The notes below the pieces were generated by a model that was not told where the DNA came from, did not search any database, and saw only the letters and a program-made list of their open reading frames with translations. A DNA stretch of 64,000 bases, from the NCBI GenBank assembly GCA_046233115.1, contig JBJXHM010000019.1:22965-86964 (forward strand). Reading direction: 5' to 3'. Shown piece by piece: positions 19,924-28,117 of this stretch. The position numbers and the translations under genes are program-made. Each line of letters starts with the position of its first letter. Position 1 is the first letter of the stretch. This DNA comes from JACOMY01 sp046233115. Its GTDB lineage: Bacteria; Pseudomonadota; Alphaproteobacteria; Kiloniellales; JACOMY01.

Positions 19924-21214
19924 TGCGGGCCCCGAAGCAATAGGCCTCGATCGGATCCTGCCGGCCCTTGACCGCAAGCGCCCCCACCGGACTGAAGTCG
20001 AGCGGGCGGCCGGCCGCTTGCCAGGTGGTCCCACAGATCAGCACCGCGCTGCCGATCTGCTTGTTCGCCTCCTCTAGGCGCTGGGCCAGGTTCACCGTGT
20101 CGCCGTAGACGGTATAGCTGCGCTGGCTACCGCCGATGCTGCCGGCCGCCAGCGGCCCGCTGGCCAGGCCGATGCGCAGCCGGAAGACGACGCCGTCGTA
20201 GCGGGTCGAGGCGCTGAAGTCCTGCAGCGCCTTGGCGGCTGCGATGGCATCCCGCGCCGGCTCCTCGCGCGCCCTGGGCAGGCCGAAGGTCGCCAGCATG
20301 GCATCGCCGGCGAAGCTGAGCGCGGTGCCGCCGTGGTCCGAGACCAGCCGTGCGGCGGCGGAGAAGAAGGCATCCAGAGCGGTCATCACCGCCGCGGCGT
20401 CGCGGGTCTCGGAAAAGGTGGTGAAGCCCTCGATATCCAGATAGAGCACCGTCGCGTTCTGCACCCTCGGCTGCAAAGCGTCCGGCTGAGCCAGGATCTC
20501 GGCGGCGACGGCGGCCGGCACGAAGTGACCGAAGACCTGCTCGGCCCGGCGCCGGCGCCTCTCCGCCTCGGCAAAGGCCAGTACGGTCTGCCGAGCCCGA
20601 CCCACCGCTAGCGCCAGCACGGCCGCCGACCCGAGCAGCGCGAAGGTCTCCTCGAAGCGGACGCTCCAGTTGATGAAGTCGACGCTGAGGACGAGCTCCA
20701 TGTACTCAGCTGCATCCCGACCAGGGCGGAGTTCGCTCCAGGAACGAAGCTGGTCCTGCTCGCCCGCGATCACCGCGATCACGATCCAGAATCCCAAGGC
20801 GAGCGCAGTGCCGGTAAAGAGCACCAGCCCAGGCATCAGCGAGAGCGCCGTCACCGCCAGCAGCAAAAAGAGCAGATGGGTGCCGTAGACTCGGAACAGC
20901 AGGATCTTCGGTACCGGCTCTCCCTCGACCAGGGGCGCGAGACTGGCGACCAAGGTCAGCGCGGCGATATCGAGCGCGAAGAGGGCGTAACGGTGCCAGC
21001 GCCGTTCAAACCGGCTACCCAGCGCCGCGAAGACTGCAAGGCCGGCCCCCAGCGACGCCAGGGCGAGCAGGACTCCGGTGGGATTGCCGTGGACTGTGAA
21101 GTAGAAGAGCTGCGAAGCCAGGATGCCCAGCAGCAGCAGGCTGCGCCCGAGCAGCAGGAGCCGAAAGCCGCCCCGCTCCGCCCGCTCCAGAATGAGCGCG
21201 GCCTCCTGCTGCAT
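19910..21214 (-). CDS. membrane-bound class III adenylate/guanylate cyclase
   Basis: About 434 aa: six hydrophobic segments in the N-terminal half (about residues 17-210), then a short helix of Arg/Glu-rich signalling type (AEAERRRRRAEQVFGHFVP), then a class III nucleotidyl cyclase catalytic domain (about 240-420). Metal-binding Asp lies in YLDIEGFTTFSE, the second in SFAGDAMLATFG, and the transition-state pair in TVNLAQRLEE (Asn and Arg). The usual purine-specifying Lys before the GD motif is replaced (TALSFAGD), so ATP versus GTP use cannot be assigned. Start is uncertain: ATG at 21214 used here; a GTG at 21295 in frame would add 27 residues. It overlaps the SDR gene tail to tail. Confidence 0.85.
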   Translation of the reverse strand: MQQEAALILERAERGGFRLLLLGRSLLLLGILASQLFYFTVHGNPTGVLLALASLGAGLAVFAALGSRFERRWHRYALFALDIAALTLVASLAPLVEGEPVPKILLFRVYGTHLLFLLLAVTALSLMPGLVLFTGTALALGFWIVIAVIAGEQDQLRSWSELRPGRDAAEYMELVLSVDFINWSVRFEETFALLGSAAVLALAVGRARQTVLAFAEAERRRRRAEQVFGHFVPAAVAAEILAQPDALQPRVQNATVLYLDIEGFTTFSETRDAAAVMTALDAFFSAAARLVSDHGGTALSFAGDAMLATFGLPRAREEPARDAIAAAKALQDFSASTRYDGVVFRLRIGLASGPLAAGSIGGSQRSYTVYGDTVNLAQRLEEANKQIGSAVLICGTTWQAAGRPLDFSPVGALAVKGRQDPIEAYCFGARIRSC

Positions 21215-21483
21215 CCGGCCTTCGCCCGCAGGCGCAGCAAAGAAGGCCAGGAGGCCCGCCCGAAGAGAGGCGAAGAGAGAGTCCCTATCCTGCACAGAGT
21301 CTGCCCCGCTCCGGCCGGCACAATCGAAAGCAGTCGCTGTCTCTGGTCTCGACTCCACCCGCCGGGCTGTGCTGCCATTGCCGCCCAGGACAGGGCGTCC
21401 GCGGTATCGCAGGACCGGCAAGCGCGCGAGACGCGGCGCACCGCGGCACAGAGACGAGAGATGGATCCAGAGTAAGCAGCGTC

Positions 21484-22758
21484 ATGGCCTCCTTCCGCTT
21501 CCTGCATGCCGCCGACATCCACCTGGACAGCCCGCTGAAGGGTCTGGCCGGTCAGGAGGGGGCGGCGGCCGAGCGCATCCGCAGGGCGACCAGGGACGCG
21601 CTCGACCAGCTGGTCACCCTGGCGATCGATGAGTCCGTCGATTTCCTGATCGTCGCCGGCGACCTCTACGACGGCGACTGGCGCGACTACAAGACGGGTC
21701 TCTTCTTCACCTCACAGATGGGGCGCCTGAAGGCGGCCGCCATCCCGGTCTTCTTGCTGCACGGCAATCACGATGCCGAGAGCCAGATCACCCGGCGCCT
21801 GGAGCTGCCGGACAACGTGCGGACCTTCGCCGCTCGCAAGCCCGAGACCCACCGCCTGGAAGGCCTGCAGGTGGCACTGCACGGCCAGAGCTTTCGCCAG
21901 CGCAATGTCACCGACAACCTGGTCCCGGACTACCCGCCGCCCCTCCCCGGCCAGGTCAACATCGGTGTCCTTCACAGCGGCCTTGGCGGTTTGGGCGGTC
22001 ATGCCAACTACGCGCCCTGCAGCCTGACCGAGCTGGTGAACAAGGGCTACGACTACTGGGCGCTGGGCCACGTGCATAAGGCCGAGGTGCTGAACGAGCG
22101 CCCCTATGTGGTGTTCCCCGGCAACCTGCAGGGCCGGCATATCCGCGAGACCGGGCCCAAGGGCGCGACCCTGGTGACAGTCGAGCAGGGCGAGATCGCC
22201 GAGCTGGAGTTCCGGGCCTGCGACCTGGTGCGCTGGGCCGAGCTCACCGTCCCGCTGGAGGATGCGGCCAGCCTGGGCGCGGTGATCGACCGCCTGCGCG
22301 ACGCGGTGGAGCGCGCCGTCGCCGAGCAGGCCGAGGGGCGCCTCTTGGCCTGCCGCCTGCTGCTGACCGGGCGCAGCGCCCTGCATGGCCAGCTCCTGGC
22401 CTCCGAGGAGCACCTGCTGGCCGAGGCCCACAATGCCGCCTCCGCTCTCGGCGAGGAGGTTGCCTGGATCGAGAAGCTGGTGCTGGCGACCGAGGCACCG
22501 CTCGACGCCCGCAGCCTGGCCGAGCGCGAGGACGCGCTGGGGGCGCTGCAGCGAATGCTGCAGGAGGCACCGGCCGACGCGACGCTGCTCGGCCAGATCG
22601 AGGACGACATCGGCGAGCTGATCCGCAGGCTGCCGCACGAGCTGCGTACCGAGATCGAAGACCCAGTCCTCGCCGCCGCCGTGGCCGGCGACCCCGCCGC
22701 CCTGATCGCGGCTGTCGCCCCCTACCTCTCGGGCCGCCTGCTGGCGGACGAGGCCTGA
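21484..22758 (+). CDS. SbcD/YhaO-like metallophosphoesterase DNA repair exonuclease
   Basis: 424-aa calcineurin-like phosphoesterase. Metal-binding motifs appear in order: D11-x-H13 (AADIHLDSP), GDLYDGDW, GNHDAES, and GHVH. After about residue 250 comes a variable capping region with Arg/Glu-rich helices. This is the architecture of YhaO and a relative of SbcD/Mre11 nucleases, which trim DNA ends. The next gene encodes a large ATPase with SbcC/Rad50-like ends, starting two bases after this stop. The two are probably a nuclease-ATPase complex. ATG at 21484 lacks a strong ribosome-binding site. It is divergent from the cyclase gene. Confidence 0.88.
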   Translation: MASFRFLHAADIHLDSPLKGLAGQEGAAAERIRRATRDALDQLVTLAIDESVDFLIVAGDLYDGDWRDYKTGLFFTSQMGRLKAAAIPVFLLHGNHDAESQITRRLELPDNVRTFAARKPETHRLEGLQVALHGQSFRQRNVTDNLVPDYPPPLPGQVNIGVLHSGLGGLGGHANYAPCSLTELVNKGYDYWALGHVHKAEVLNERPYVVFPGNLQGRHIRETGPKGATLVTVEQGEIAELEFRACDLVRWAELTVPLEDAASLGAVIDRLRDAVERAVAEQAEGRLLACRLLLTGRSALHGQLLASEEHLLAEAHNAASALGEEVAWIEKLVLATEAPLDARSLAEREDALGALQRMLQEAPADATLLGQIEDDIGELIRRLPHELRTEIEDPVLAAAVAGDPAALIAAVAPYLSGRLLADEA

Positions 22759-22760
22759 AC

Positions 22761-25700
22761 ATGCGTCTCAGCCGGCTCGACCTGCTGCGCTACGGCCACT
22801 TCAGCGGCCGCTCACTGGAGCTGCCGGCCGGCGAGAGCGACCTGCACATCCTCTTCGGCCCGAACGAGGCCGGCAAGTCCACCACGCTTGCCGCCATCGA
22901 GGACCTGCTGTTCGGGGTACCGGGACGCTCGCCCTACGGCTTCCTTCACGACTACAACGCGCTTCGCATCGGCGCCCGCCTGGAGACCGGTGAGGACGCG
23001 CTGGAGGTGGTCCGCCGCAAGGGCAACAAGGACACCCTGCTGGACAGGGAGGGCACCGCCTTCGCCACCGGGGAAGCGGTGCTGCGCCCCTACCTGGCGG
23101 GGGCCGACCGCGCCTTCTTCGAGCGCATGTTCAGCCTGGACCACGCCCGCCTGCGCCAGGGCGGCCAGGAGATCCTGGAGGCCAAGGACGATGTCGGCCA
23201 GATGCTCTTCGCTGCAGGCTCCGGCATCGGCGGCCTCAGGGAACGGCTGACGGCGCTGAACGAGGAGGCTGACGGCCTCTGGGCGCCGCGCCGGGCCAAG
23301 GGCCGCCGCTTCTACGACGCCGAGGACAAGCGCAAGGAGGCCGAGACCGCCCTGCGCGAGCAGGTCCTCACCGCCAGCCGCTGGCAGGAACTGAAACGCG
23401 CCCGAGACGAGGCCGAGGCCGCCTACGACGGTATCGCCGCGGAGATCCGCGAGCGCGAGAGCGCGCTCAACCGCCTCGGCCGCATCCGCCGGGTGCTGCA
23501 CAACGTTCGCCGCAAGCAGGAGGTTGAAGCGGTCCTAGTTGACCTTGAGGGCGTGGTGCCGCTGCCGGAGAACGCCGGGCGGCTGCTGGCCGAAAGCGAG
23601 CAGGAGGAGGGCCTCGCCGCGGTGCGCAAGGCCACTCTGAAGGAGCAACTTGTGCAGGCCGAGGCAGAGTTAGAGGGCCTGACCTACGACGTGGCGCTGG
23701 TCGGGCGCGCCGCCGATATCCGCGCCATTGCAGAGCGCCGCATCGAGATCCGCCGGGAGAAGGCGGACCTGCCGAAGCGCGAGGCCGATCTCGACACCGC
23801 CGAAGCCGAGCTACGTACCAACGCGCGGGAACTCGGCTGGACGGAGAGCGACACGGCCCTGCTCGCAGCCCGCCTTCCCAAGAGCGCCGCGGTCCGGGTC
23901 GTGCGCGAGTTGGTGACCAGAGAGGGCACGGTTGAGACCGAGGTCGCGAACGCCGCCGAGCGCGTCGCTGAGGCCGAGGGGACCCTGGCCGACCTTAGAG
24001 CAGAGTTGGAAAGGCTCGGTGATCCGCTCGACATCACCAGGTTGTCCGCGGCCATTTCCGCCCAGCACAAGACCGGCGACCTTACCGGGCCTTTGGAGGC
24101 CGCCGACCTCGCTTTCCGGGCAGCCGAAAGCCGGGTGACAAGCAGGCTGTCTACACTCAACCCAAAGGTCATCGACGAGGCGGTCCTGGTCGCAATGGCA
24201 GCACCTGCCAGAGAGGCTGTCCAGGCCCATCGGGAGAGGCAGCACGACTGGCGGCGACGCAGCCGCGAACAGGAGCGGATAAGCCTGACAAACCGTCAGC
24301 AGCGCGAGGCCGCGGAAGCCACGGTCAGCCGGCGGGTTCGCGACGAGGGCCTGATTACGGCCGAAGAGCTGCGCGCGGCCCGCAACCGGCGCGACGCCCT
24401 CTGGGCGCTGCTGCGGGTCAAGCACCTGGAAGGCGGCAAGGTTCCGGAAGAGCTGATGCGCAGTCTGGAGGAGATCCCGTCCGACCTCGCCGCTGCCTTT
24501 GAGCCGGCCATGACCCAGGCCGACGCGCTGGCCGACCACCGCTTCGAGCGGGCCGAGGCGGCCGGCCAGGTGGCCGAAATCAACCGCAAGATCGGCGAGC
24601 TAGACACGCTCTTGGCCCAGGATGCCGAGAACGAGGTCCGGCTCGACGAGGAAGGCAGAGCCCTGACCGCCGCCTGGACCGCCCTCTGGCAAGACGCCCC
24701 CTTCGCGCCGCTGGAGGCCGACGCCATGCTGGACTGGCTCGACGGACGGGCCGCCCTTCTGGAAGCGATTGAAGCGCGGAACCAGGCCGGTACAACCTGC
24801 GAGGCACTGCAGCGGTCGGTCACGGAAGCCAAGGACTCCTTGCTGACCGAGCTCGCAGCCTTGACGGCCGACATCGCGGCGCTACGCAAGGACAGCCTGC
24901 CTGTGGTTATCGAACGGGCGGTCGAGATTCAGCGCCGCCAGCAGGCCCAGGCCGAACAAAAGGCACGGCTCGCGGACCTGCTGAACGAGGCGGCAACAGC
25001 GCTGGCTCAACGCCAGCGCCAGTTCGCACAGGCTGAAGCGGCGCGGGCAGCCTGGCGCGATGCTTGGAAAAAGGCCCTGGCCGCCCTGGGGCTTTCCGCT
25101 GAAACGCCGTCCGCAGCAGTCGAAGACGCACTGGACACCATCGGCCGACTTCGCAAGATCGAGGACCGAATCATCGCGCTGCGGCACGACCGTATCGACA
25201 AAATCAAGCGCGACCTGGACGACTTCGCCAAGGAGGTGGCGATGTTGGTAGAAGCCCTGGCACCGGACCTGGGGGACAGGGACGCCGAGGCGGCGGTGCT
25301 GGAGCTGGAGGCGCGCCTCAAGCGGGCGGAAGACCTGAGCAAACAACACGGCAAGACCAGCGCGGTGGCGGGCCAGCGACGCGAACAGATCGCGGCTCTC
25401 GAGGACGAACAGCGCGAGCGCGCCGCCTCGCTCTCGCACCTGCAGGAGCAGGCCGGGGTGGAGAGCAACGAGGCGCTGAAGGAGGCCATCGCGCTGTCCG
25501 ACCGTCTGCGCAGCCTCGGTGCGGAGCGCAGCGCCATCCTGGCCAGGCTTCACCAGGACGGCGACGGCCTCCCACCGGAAGCGCTGGAGGCGGAGTGCGC
25601 TGGGGCCTCGATCGATGAGATCGTAGCCCAGACCGCGTCAGTGGAGGCAGAGCTGGCCGAGCTAAGAGCGCGCGAGAACAGCGCCATCGAGGCCCGCACC

Positions 25701-26294
25701 CAGGCCCGCGCCGGCTTCGAGGCGGTGGACGACGACGGTGCCGCCGCCCGCGCCGCGGCCGACCGGCAGGAGGCGCTGGCGGAGATGGGTGAGGTCGCCG
25801 GGCGCTACCTCAAGGTCAAGACCTCGGCGCTGCTGCTGCAGTGGGCGATCGACCGCTACCGCCGGGAGAAGCAGGCGCCGCTGCTGCGGCGCGCCGGCGG
25901 CTTCTTTCACGACCTGACCGGCGGTTCCTTCGCCGGCCTGCAGGTGACCTACGACAGCCAGGACCGGGCCAGCCTGGCCGGCGAGCGGCCCGACGGCGGC
26001 CTGGTCGAGGTCTCGGGCATGAGCAGCGGCACCGCCGACCAGCTCTACCTGGCGCTCCGCGTGGCGGCGATCGAGGACTACCTGGAGCGCGCCAGCGCCC
26101 TGCCCTTCGTCGCCGACGACCTCTTCATCAACTTCGACGACGCGCGTGCCGCGGCGGGCCTGGGTCTGCTCCAGGCGCTCAGCCGCAAAACCCAGGTGCT
26201 CTTCTTCACGCATCACCGGCATCTGGTCGCGCTGGCCCGCACAACGCTGGGCGCTTCGGTTAAGGTTGTGGAGTTGGTAGCCGAGGCGGATTAA
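22761..26294 (+). CDS. YhaN-like AAA ATPase (SbcC/Rad50-type)
   Basis: 1177-aa protein with an ABC-type ATPase split between its ends. Walker A GPNEAGKS lies at about residues 33-40. The C-terminal lobe has the signature SGMSSGTADQLYLALR and Walker B-like FVADDLFINFDD, then a switch His in FFTHHRHL. Between them, residues about 180-1010 are Ala/Glu/Arg-rich coiled coil. This matches YhaN, the partner of YhaO, and by analogy SMC-like DNA-end processing. No CxxC zinc hook was seen in the middle, unlike Rad50/SbcC. Tandem with the exonuclease gene. Length is somewhat greater than the roughly 960 aa of Bacillus YhaN. Confidence 0.88.
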   Translation: MRLSRLDLLRYGHFSGRSLELPAGESDLHILFGPNEAGKSTTLAAIEDLLFGVPGRSPYGFLHDYNALRIGARLETGEDALEVVRRKGNKDTLLDREGTAFATGEAVLRPYLAGADRAFFERMFSLDHARLRQGGQEILEAKDDVGQMLFAAGSGIGGLRERLTALNEEADGLWAPRRAKGRRFYDAEDKRKEAETALREQVLTASRWQELKRARDEAEAAYDGIAAEIRERESALNRLGRIRRVLHNVRRKQEVEAVLVDLEGVVPLPENAGRLLAESEQEEGLAAVRKATLKEQLVQAEAELEGLTYDVALVGRAADIRAIAERRIEIRREKADLPKREADLDTAEAELRTNARELGWTESDTALLAARLPKSAAVRVVRELVTREGTVETEVANAAERVAEAEGTLADLRAELERLGDPLDITRLSAAISAQHKTGDLTGPLEAADLAFRAAESRVTSRLSTLNPKVIDEAVLVAMAAPAREAVQAHRERQHDWRRRSREQERISLTNRQQREAAEATVSRRVRDEGLITAEELRAARNRRDALWALLRVKHLEGGKVPEELMRSLEEIPSDLAAAFEPAMTQADALADHRFERAEAAGQVAEINRKIGELDTLLAQDAENEVRLDEEGRALTAAWTALWQDAPFAPLEADAMLDWLDGRAALLEAIEARNQAGTTCEALQRSVTEAKDSLLTELAALTADIAALRKDSLPVVIERAVEIQRRQQAQAEQKARLADLLNEAATALAQRQRQFAQAEAARAAWRDAWKKALAALGLSAETPSAAVEDALDTIGRLRKIEDRIIALRHDRIDKIKRDLDDFAKEVAMLVEALAPDLGDRDAEAAVLELEARLKRAEDLSKQHGKTSAVAGQRREQIAALEDEQRERAASLSHLQEQAGVESNEALKEAIALSDRLRSLGAERSAILARLHQDGDGLPPEALEAECAGASIDEIVAQTASVEAELAELRARENSAIEARTQARAGFEAVDDDGAAARAAADRQEALAEMGEVAGRYLKVKTSALLLQWAIDRYRREKQAPLLRRAGGFFHDLTGGSFAGLQVTYDSQDRASLAGERPDGGLVEVSGMSSGTADQLYLALRVAAIEDYLERASALPFVADDLFINFDDARAAAGLGLLQALSRKTQVLFFTHHRHLVALARTTLGASVKVVELVAEAD

Positions 26295-26330
26295 TGGAGA
26301 AAGACTTTTGATGTCTGGAAAATGCAGGTT

Positions 26331-26401
26331 GATCCTACAGTCAAGCCGTAGGACGACAAATTAGATAAATTATCGGTCGTCCTACGACTTGATCGTAGGA
26401 C
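26331..26401. repeat. nested palindromic element (71 nt)
   Basis: CGTAGGACGAC (26347-26357) and GTCGTCCTACG (26376-26386) form a perfect 11-bp inverted repeat around an 18-base AT-rich loop. Outside it, ATCCTACAGTCAAG (26332-26345) pairs imperfectly (12 of 14) with CTTGATCGTAGGAC (26388-26401). The seven-base GTAGGAY motif occurs four times in alternating orientation. It lies between convergent genes, is much more AT-rich in its loop than its surroundings, and looks like a REP-type or mobile palindromic element rather than a plain terminator. Confidence 0.7.
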
Positions 26402-26450
26402 CTCTATCCGTCGAGAAGGCTTTAAGCGGATTCATCCAAAGAGCCCACAA

Positions 26451-26477
26451 GCGCGGCCGGAGCCCCCCCGACCGCGC
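26451..26477 (-). terminator. GC-rich hairpin downstream of methyltransferase
   Basis: GCGCGGCCG (26451-26459) pairs with CGACCGCGC (26469-26477), 9 bp with one G-T wobble. It lies 15 bases beyond the stop of the minus-strand methyltransferase gene. The only T-rich run on that strand comes before the stem, so the call as terminator is weak. Confidence 0.35.
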
Positions 26478-26492
26478 CAGAAAAAACACCCC

Positions 26493-27506
26493 TCAGCTCT
26501 GCTTGGTACCGCGGGCCAGCATGGTCATGTCGGGGATCATCGGATCGACCGAGACCTGATCGAATCCGGCTTCGGCGATGCGCTCGGCCAGCCAGGCGTC
26601 GTCCAGCGAGCGGGCCTGCGGGGTGAAGGCGGTATGCTGAAGCTGCCAGAGGGCCGCGTTCTTCGGGCCGGTGCGATCGGCATGGACCATGAAGTCGTGG
26701 ATCATCAGCAGGCCGCCCGGCACCAGGTGCGAATAGGCATCGACGATCAGCCGCTCATGCTCGCTGTCCGGCACGCCGGAGAAGAGGTAGGACATCAGGA
26801 TCGCCCCCTGCTCCTCCGGCCAGGCGGTCTCCAGCGCATTGCCGTCGACATAGGCGATGCGGTCGGAGAGGCCGGCCTTCTCGACGTACTTGCGGCCCAG
26901 CTTGGCCACGTTGGGGAACTCGATGATGGTGGCCTTGAGCTGCGGGAAGGCCTTGCAGAGGGTGATGGAAAAGGCGCCGGTGCCGCCGCCCACGTCCAGC
27001 AGGCGCTCCACCTTCGAGAGGTCGATCTTCTTGGCCAAGCCGCGCGCCGGACCCAAGGAGCCGGCGTGCTGGCTCTCCGAGTAGACCCGCGCCTCGTCGG
27101 GGTCGGAGAACCACTGCGCGTAGGAGCCGGTCGCCTCTTCCGGCAGGTCGTCGACCAGCGCCAACTCGATCTGGTCCAGCAAGCGGTACATCTGCCGGTC
27201 CACCTGCAGGCGCAGGTAGTCGCCGAAGTCGTACTTGGCGCCCTTCACCAGGAAGGTTTCGGCGGCGGGCGAGTTGGCGTAGCGCCCCTCCTCCACCGAG
27301 ACCAGGCCGAGCGCGGCCACCGCCGTCAGCAGCGTCTGGCTGCGTTCGGGATCCAGGTCAGTCACCTCTGCCAGTTCCTCCGCCGTCATCGGTCCTTTCG
27401 ACAAATGGGTGAAGACCTTGTTGTGCAGCGCTGCGAAAAGCGCCTTGGATCCCATGAAGCCGAACGCGATGTCCGAGATTTCCTCAGCGCGGGTGAGAAC
27501 TGCCAT
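26493..27506 (-). CDS. SAM-dependent O-methyltransferase (ASMT/hydroxyneurosporene-type)
   Basis: 337-aa class I methyltransferase with the two-domain plan of plant-type and acetylserotonin O-methyltransferases. An N-terminal winged-helix dimerisation domain covers about residues 8-95 (GFMGSKALFAALHNKVFTHL, then TAEELAEVTDLDPERSQTLL). The Rossmann SAM-binding domain has LLDVGGGTGAFS at about 167-178. Start ATG at 27506 with GAGG 9 bases upstream. Homologues act on small aromatics, polyketides or carotenoid/bacteriochlorophyll intermediates; no pigment genes are nearby, so the substrate is unknown. It stands alone, facing the YhaN gene across the palindromic element. Confidence 0.85.
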   Translation of the reverse strand: MAVLTRAEEISDIAFGFMGSKALFAALHNKVFTHLSKGPMTAEELAEVTDLDPERSQTLLTAVAALGLVSVEEGRYANSPAAETFLVKGAKYDFGDYLRLQVDRQMYRLLDQIELALVDDLPEEATGSYAQWFSDPDEARVYSESQHAGSLGPARGLAKKIDLSKVERLLDVGGGTGAFSITLCKAFPQLKATIIEFPNVAKLGRKYVEKAGLSDRIAYVDGNALETAWPEEQGAILMSYLFSGVPDSEHERLIVDAYSHLVPGGLLMIHDFMVHADRTGPKNAALWQLQHTAFTPQARSLDDAWLAERIAEAGFDQVSVDPMIPDMTMLARGTKQS

Positions 27507-28117
27507 GCCGTGTGCCTCATGATCTGTTGCGGTGCAGCATGATAGCGCCTCGCTCTTCGTTCGACCACTCCTATGCCTGCGGAACAGGTTTTGTGCCCGG
27601 CCCTAAGCGGATTTTGGCCCGGTAACCATGGGCTTTTCACACCCCTTTGCGACGACTTGACCTCTGTGGAAAGAACACTGCGCTGACCCGGTCAGAGTGG
27701 CTGGATCGCGGTCGGCCGGAAGACTATCCACAGGCTCTGGCCGGTTGCGAGACGGATCGTCAGCGAGCACATCCAACCGCCAGCCACATGGACACGTTCA
27801 AGCCAATCATAGACTGTTATTGGTTATTTTTCTTTAAATTAAAACTATCTTTGCGCGTATCTGTTTGCTGAGACTTCGGCGTGCGATAGCCTCGCCAGGA
27901 TGACAAGGCCGTCACAAGGCCGAGGAGATTTGGCAGCATGCGAGCCGCGTGACGCTCAGATCGGCAGTACCCGGTTCGAACGCGATCTCTGCAGCAGGAT
28001 TTCAGTCCAGGGGGTGAGCGGTGGCCACTGATCGCTCTCCCTGAGTTCTTGACCGGACCCAAAGCCGGATGGTCAGTTCGTGTCGCTCGTGACGACAGAG
28101 CCAAGGGGGAAACACAA
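27507..28117. other. 611-base gene-free region upstream of Cys-rich protein gene
   Basis: No convincing gene. It holds the divergent promoters for the methyltransferase and the Cys-rich protein, the diverged repeat at 27661-27737, and a strikingly AT-rich stretch at about 27801-27865 in otherwise GC-rich DNA. Within that stretch, TTGGTT (27820-27825), 17 bases, AACTAT (27843-27848) is a weak promoter candidate reading toward the Cys-rich gene. CCAAT/ATTGG half sites (27803 and 27819) form a small inverted repeat. Confidence 0.5.
27661..27737 (+). repeat. diverged direct repeat, left copy flanking Cys-rich gene
   Basis: Collinear with 29484-29561. The first 30 bases match at 25 positions and the last 13 (TATCCACAGGCTC) match exactly, at offsets of 1823-1824. 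The right copy includes the last codons of the minus-strand membrane protein gene. Read on the minus strand the left copy encodes SLWI-like residues but no complete gene, so it looks like a fossil of that gene end. Confidence 0.65.

Noticed and set aside
27647..27871. 74-codon plus-strand frame
   Set aside because: Covers the diverged repeat and the AT-rich promoter stretch, has no ribosome-binding site and an incoherent composition.
28049..28117. Longer start for the Cys-rich protein
   Set aside because: The extra residues would place a charged segment before the signal peptide; the ATG at 28118 gives a normal signal sequence.
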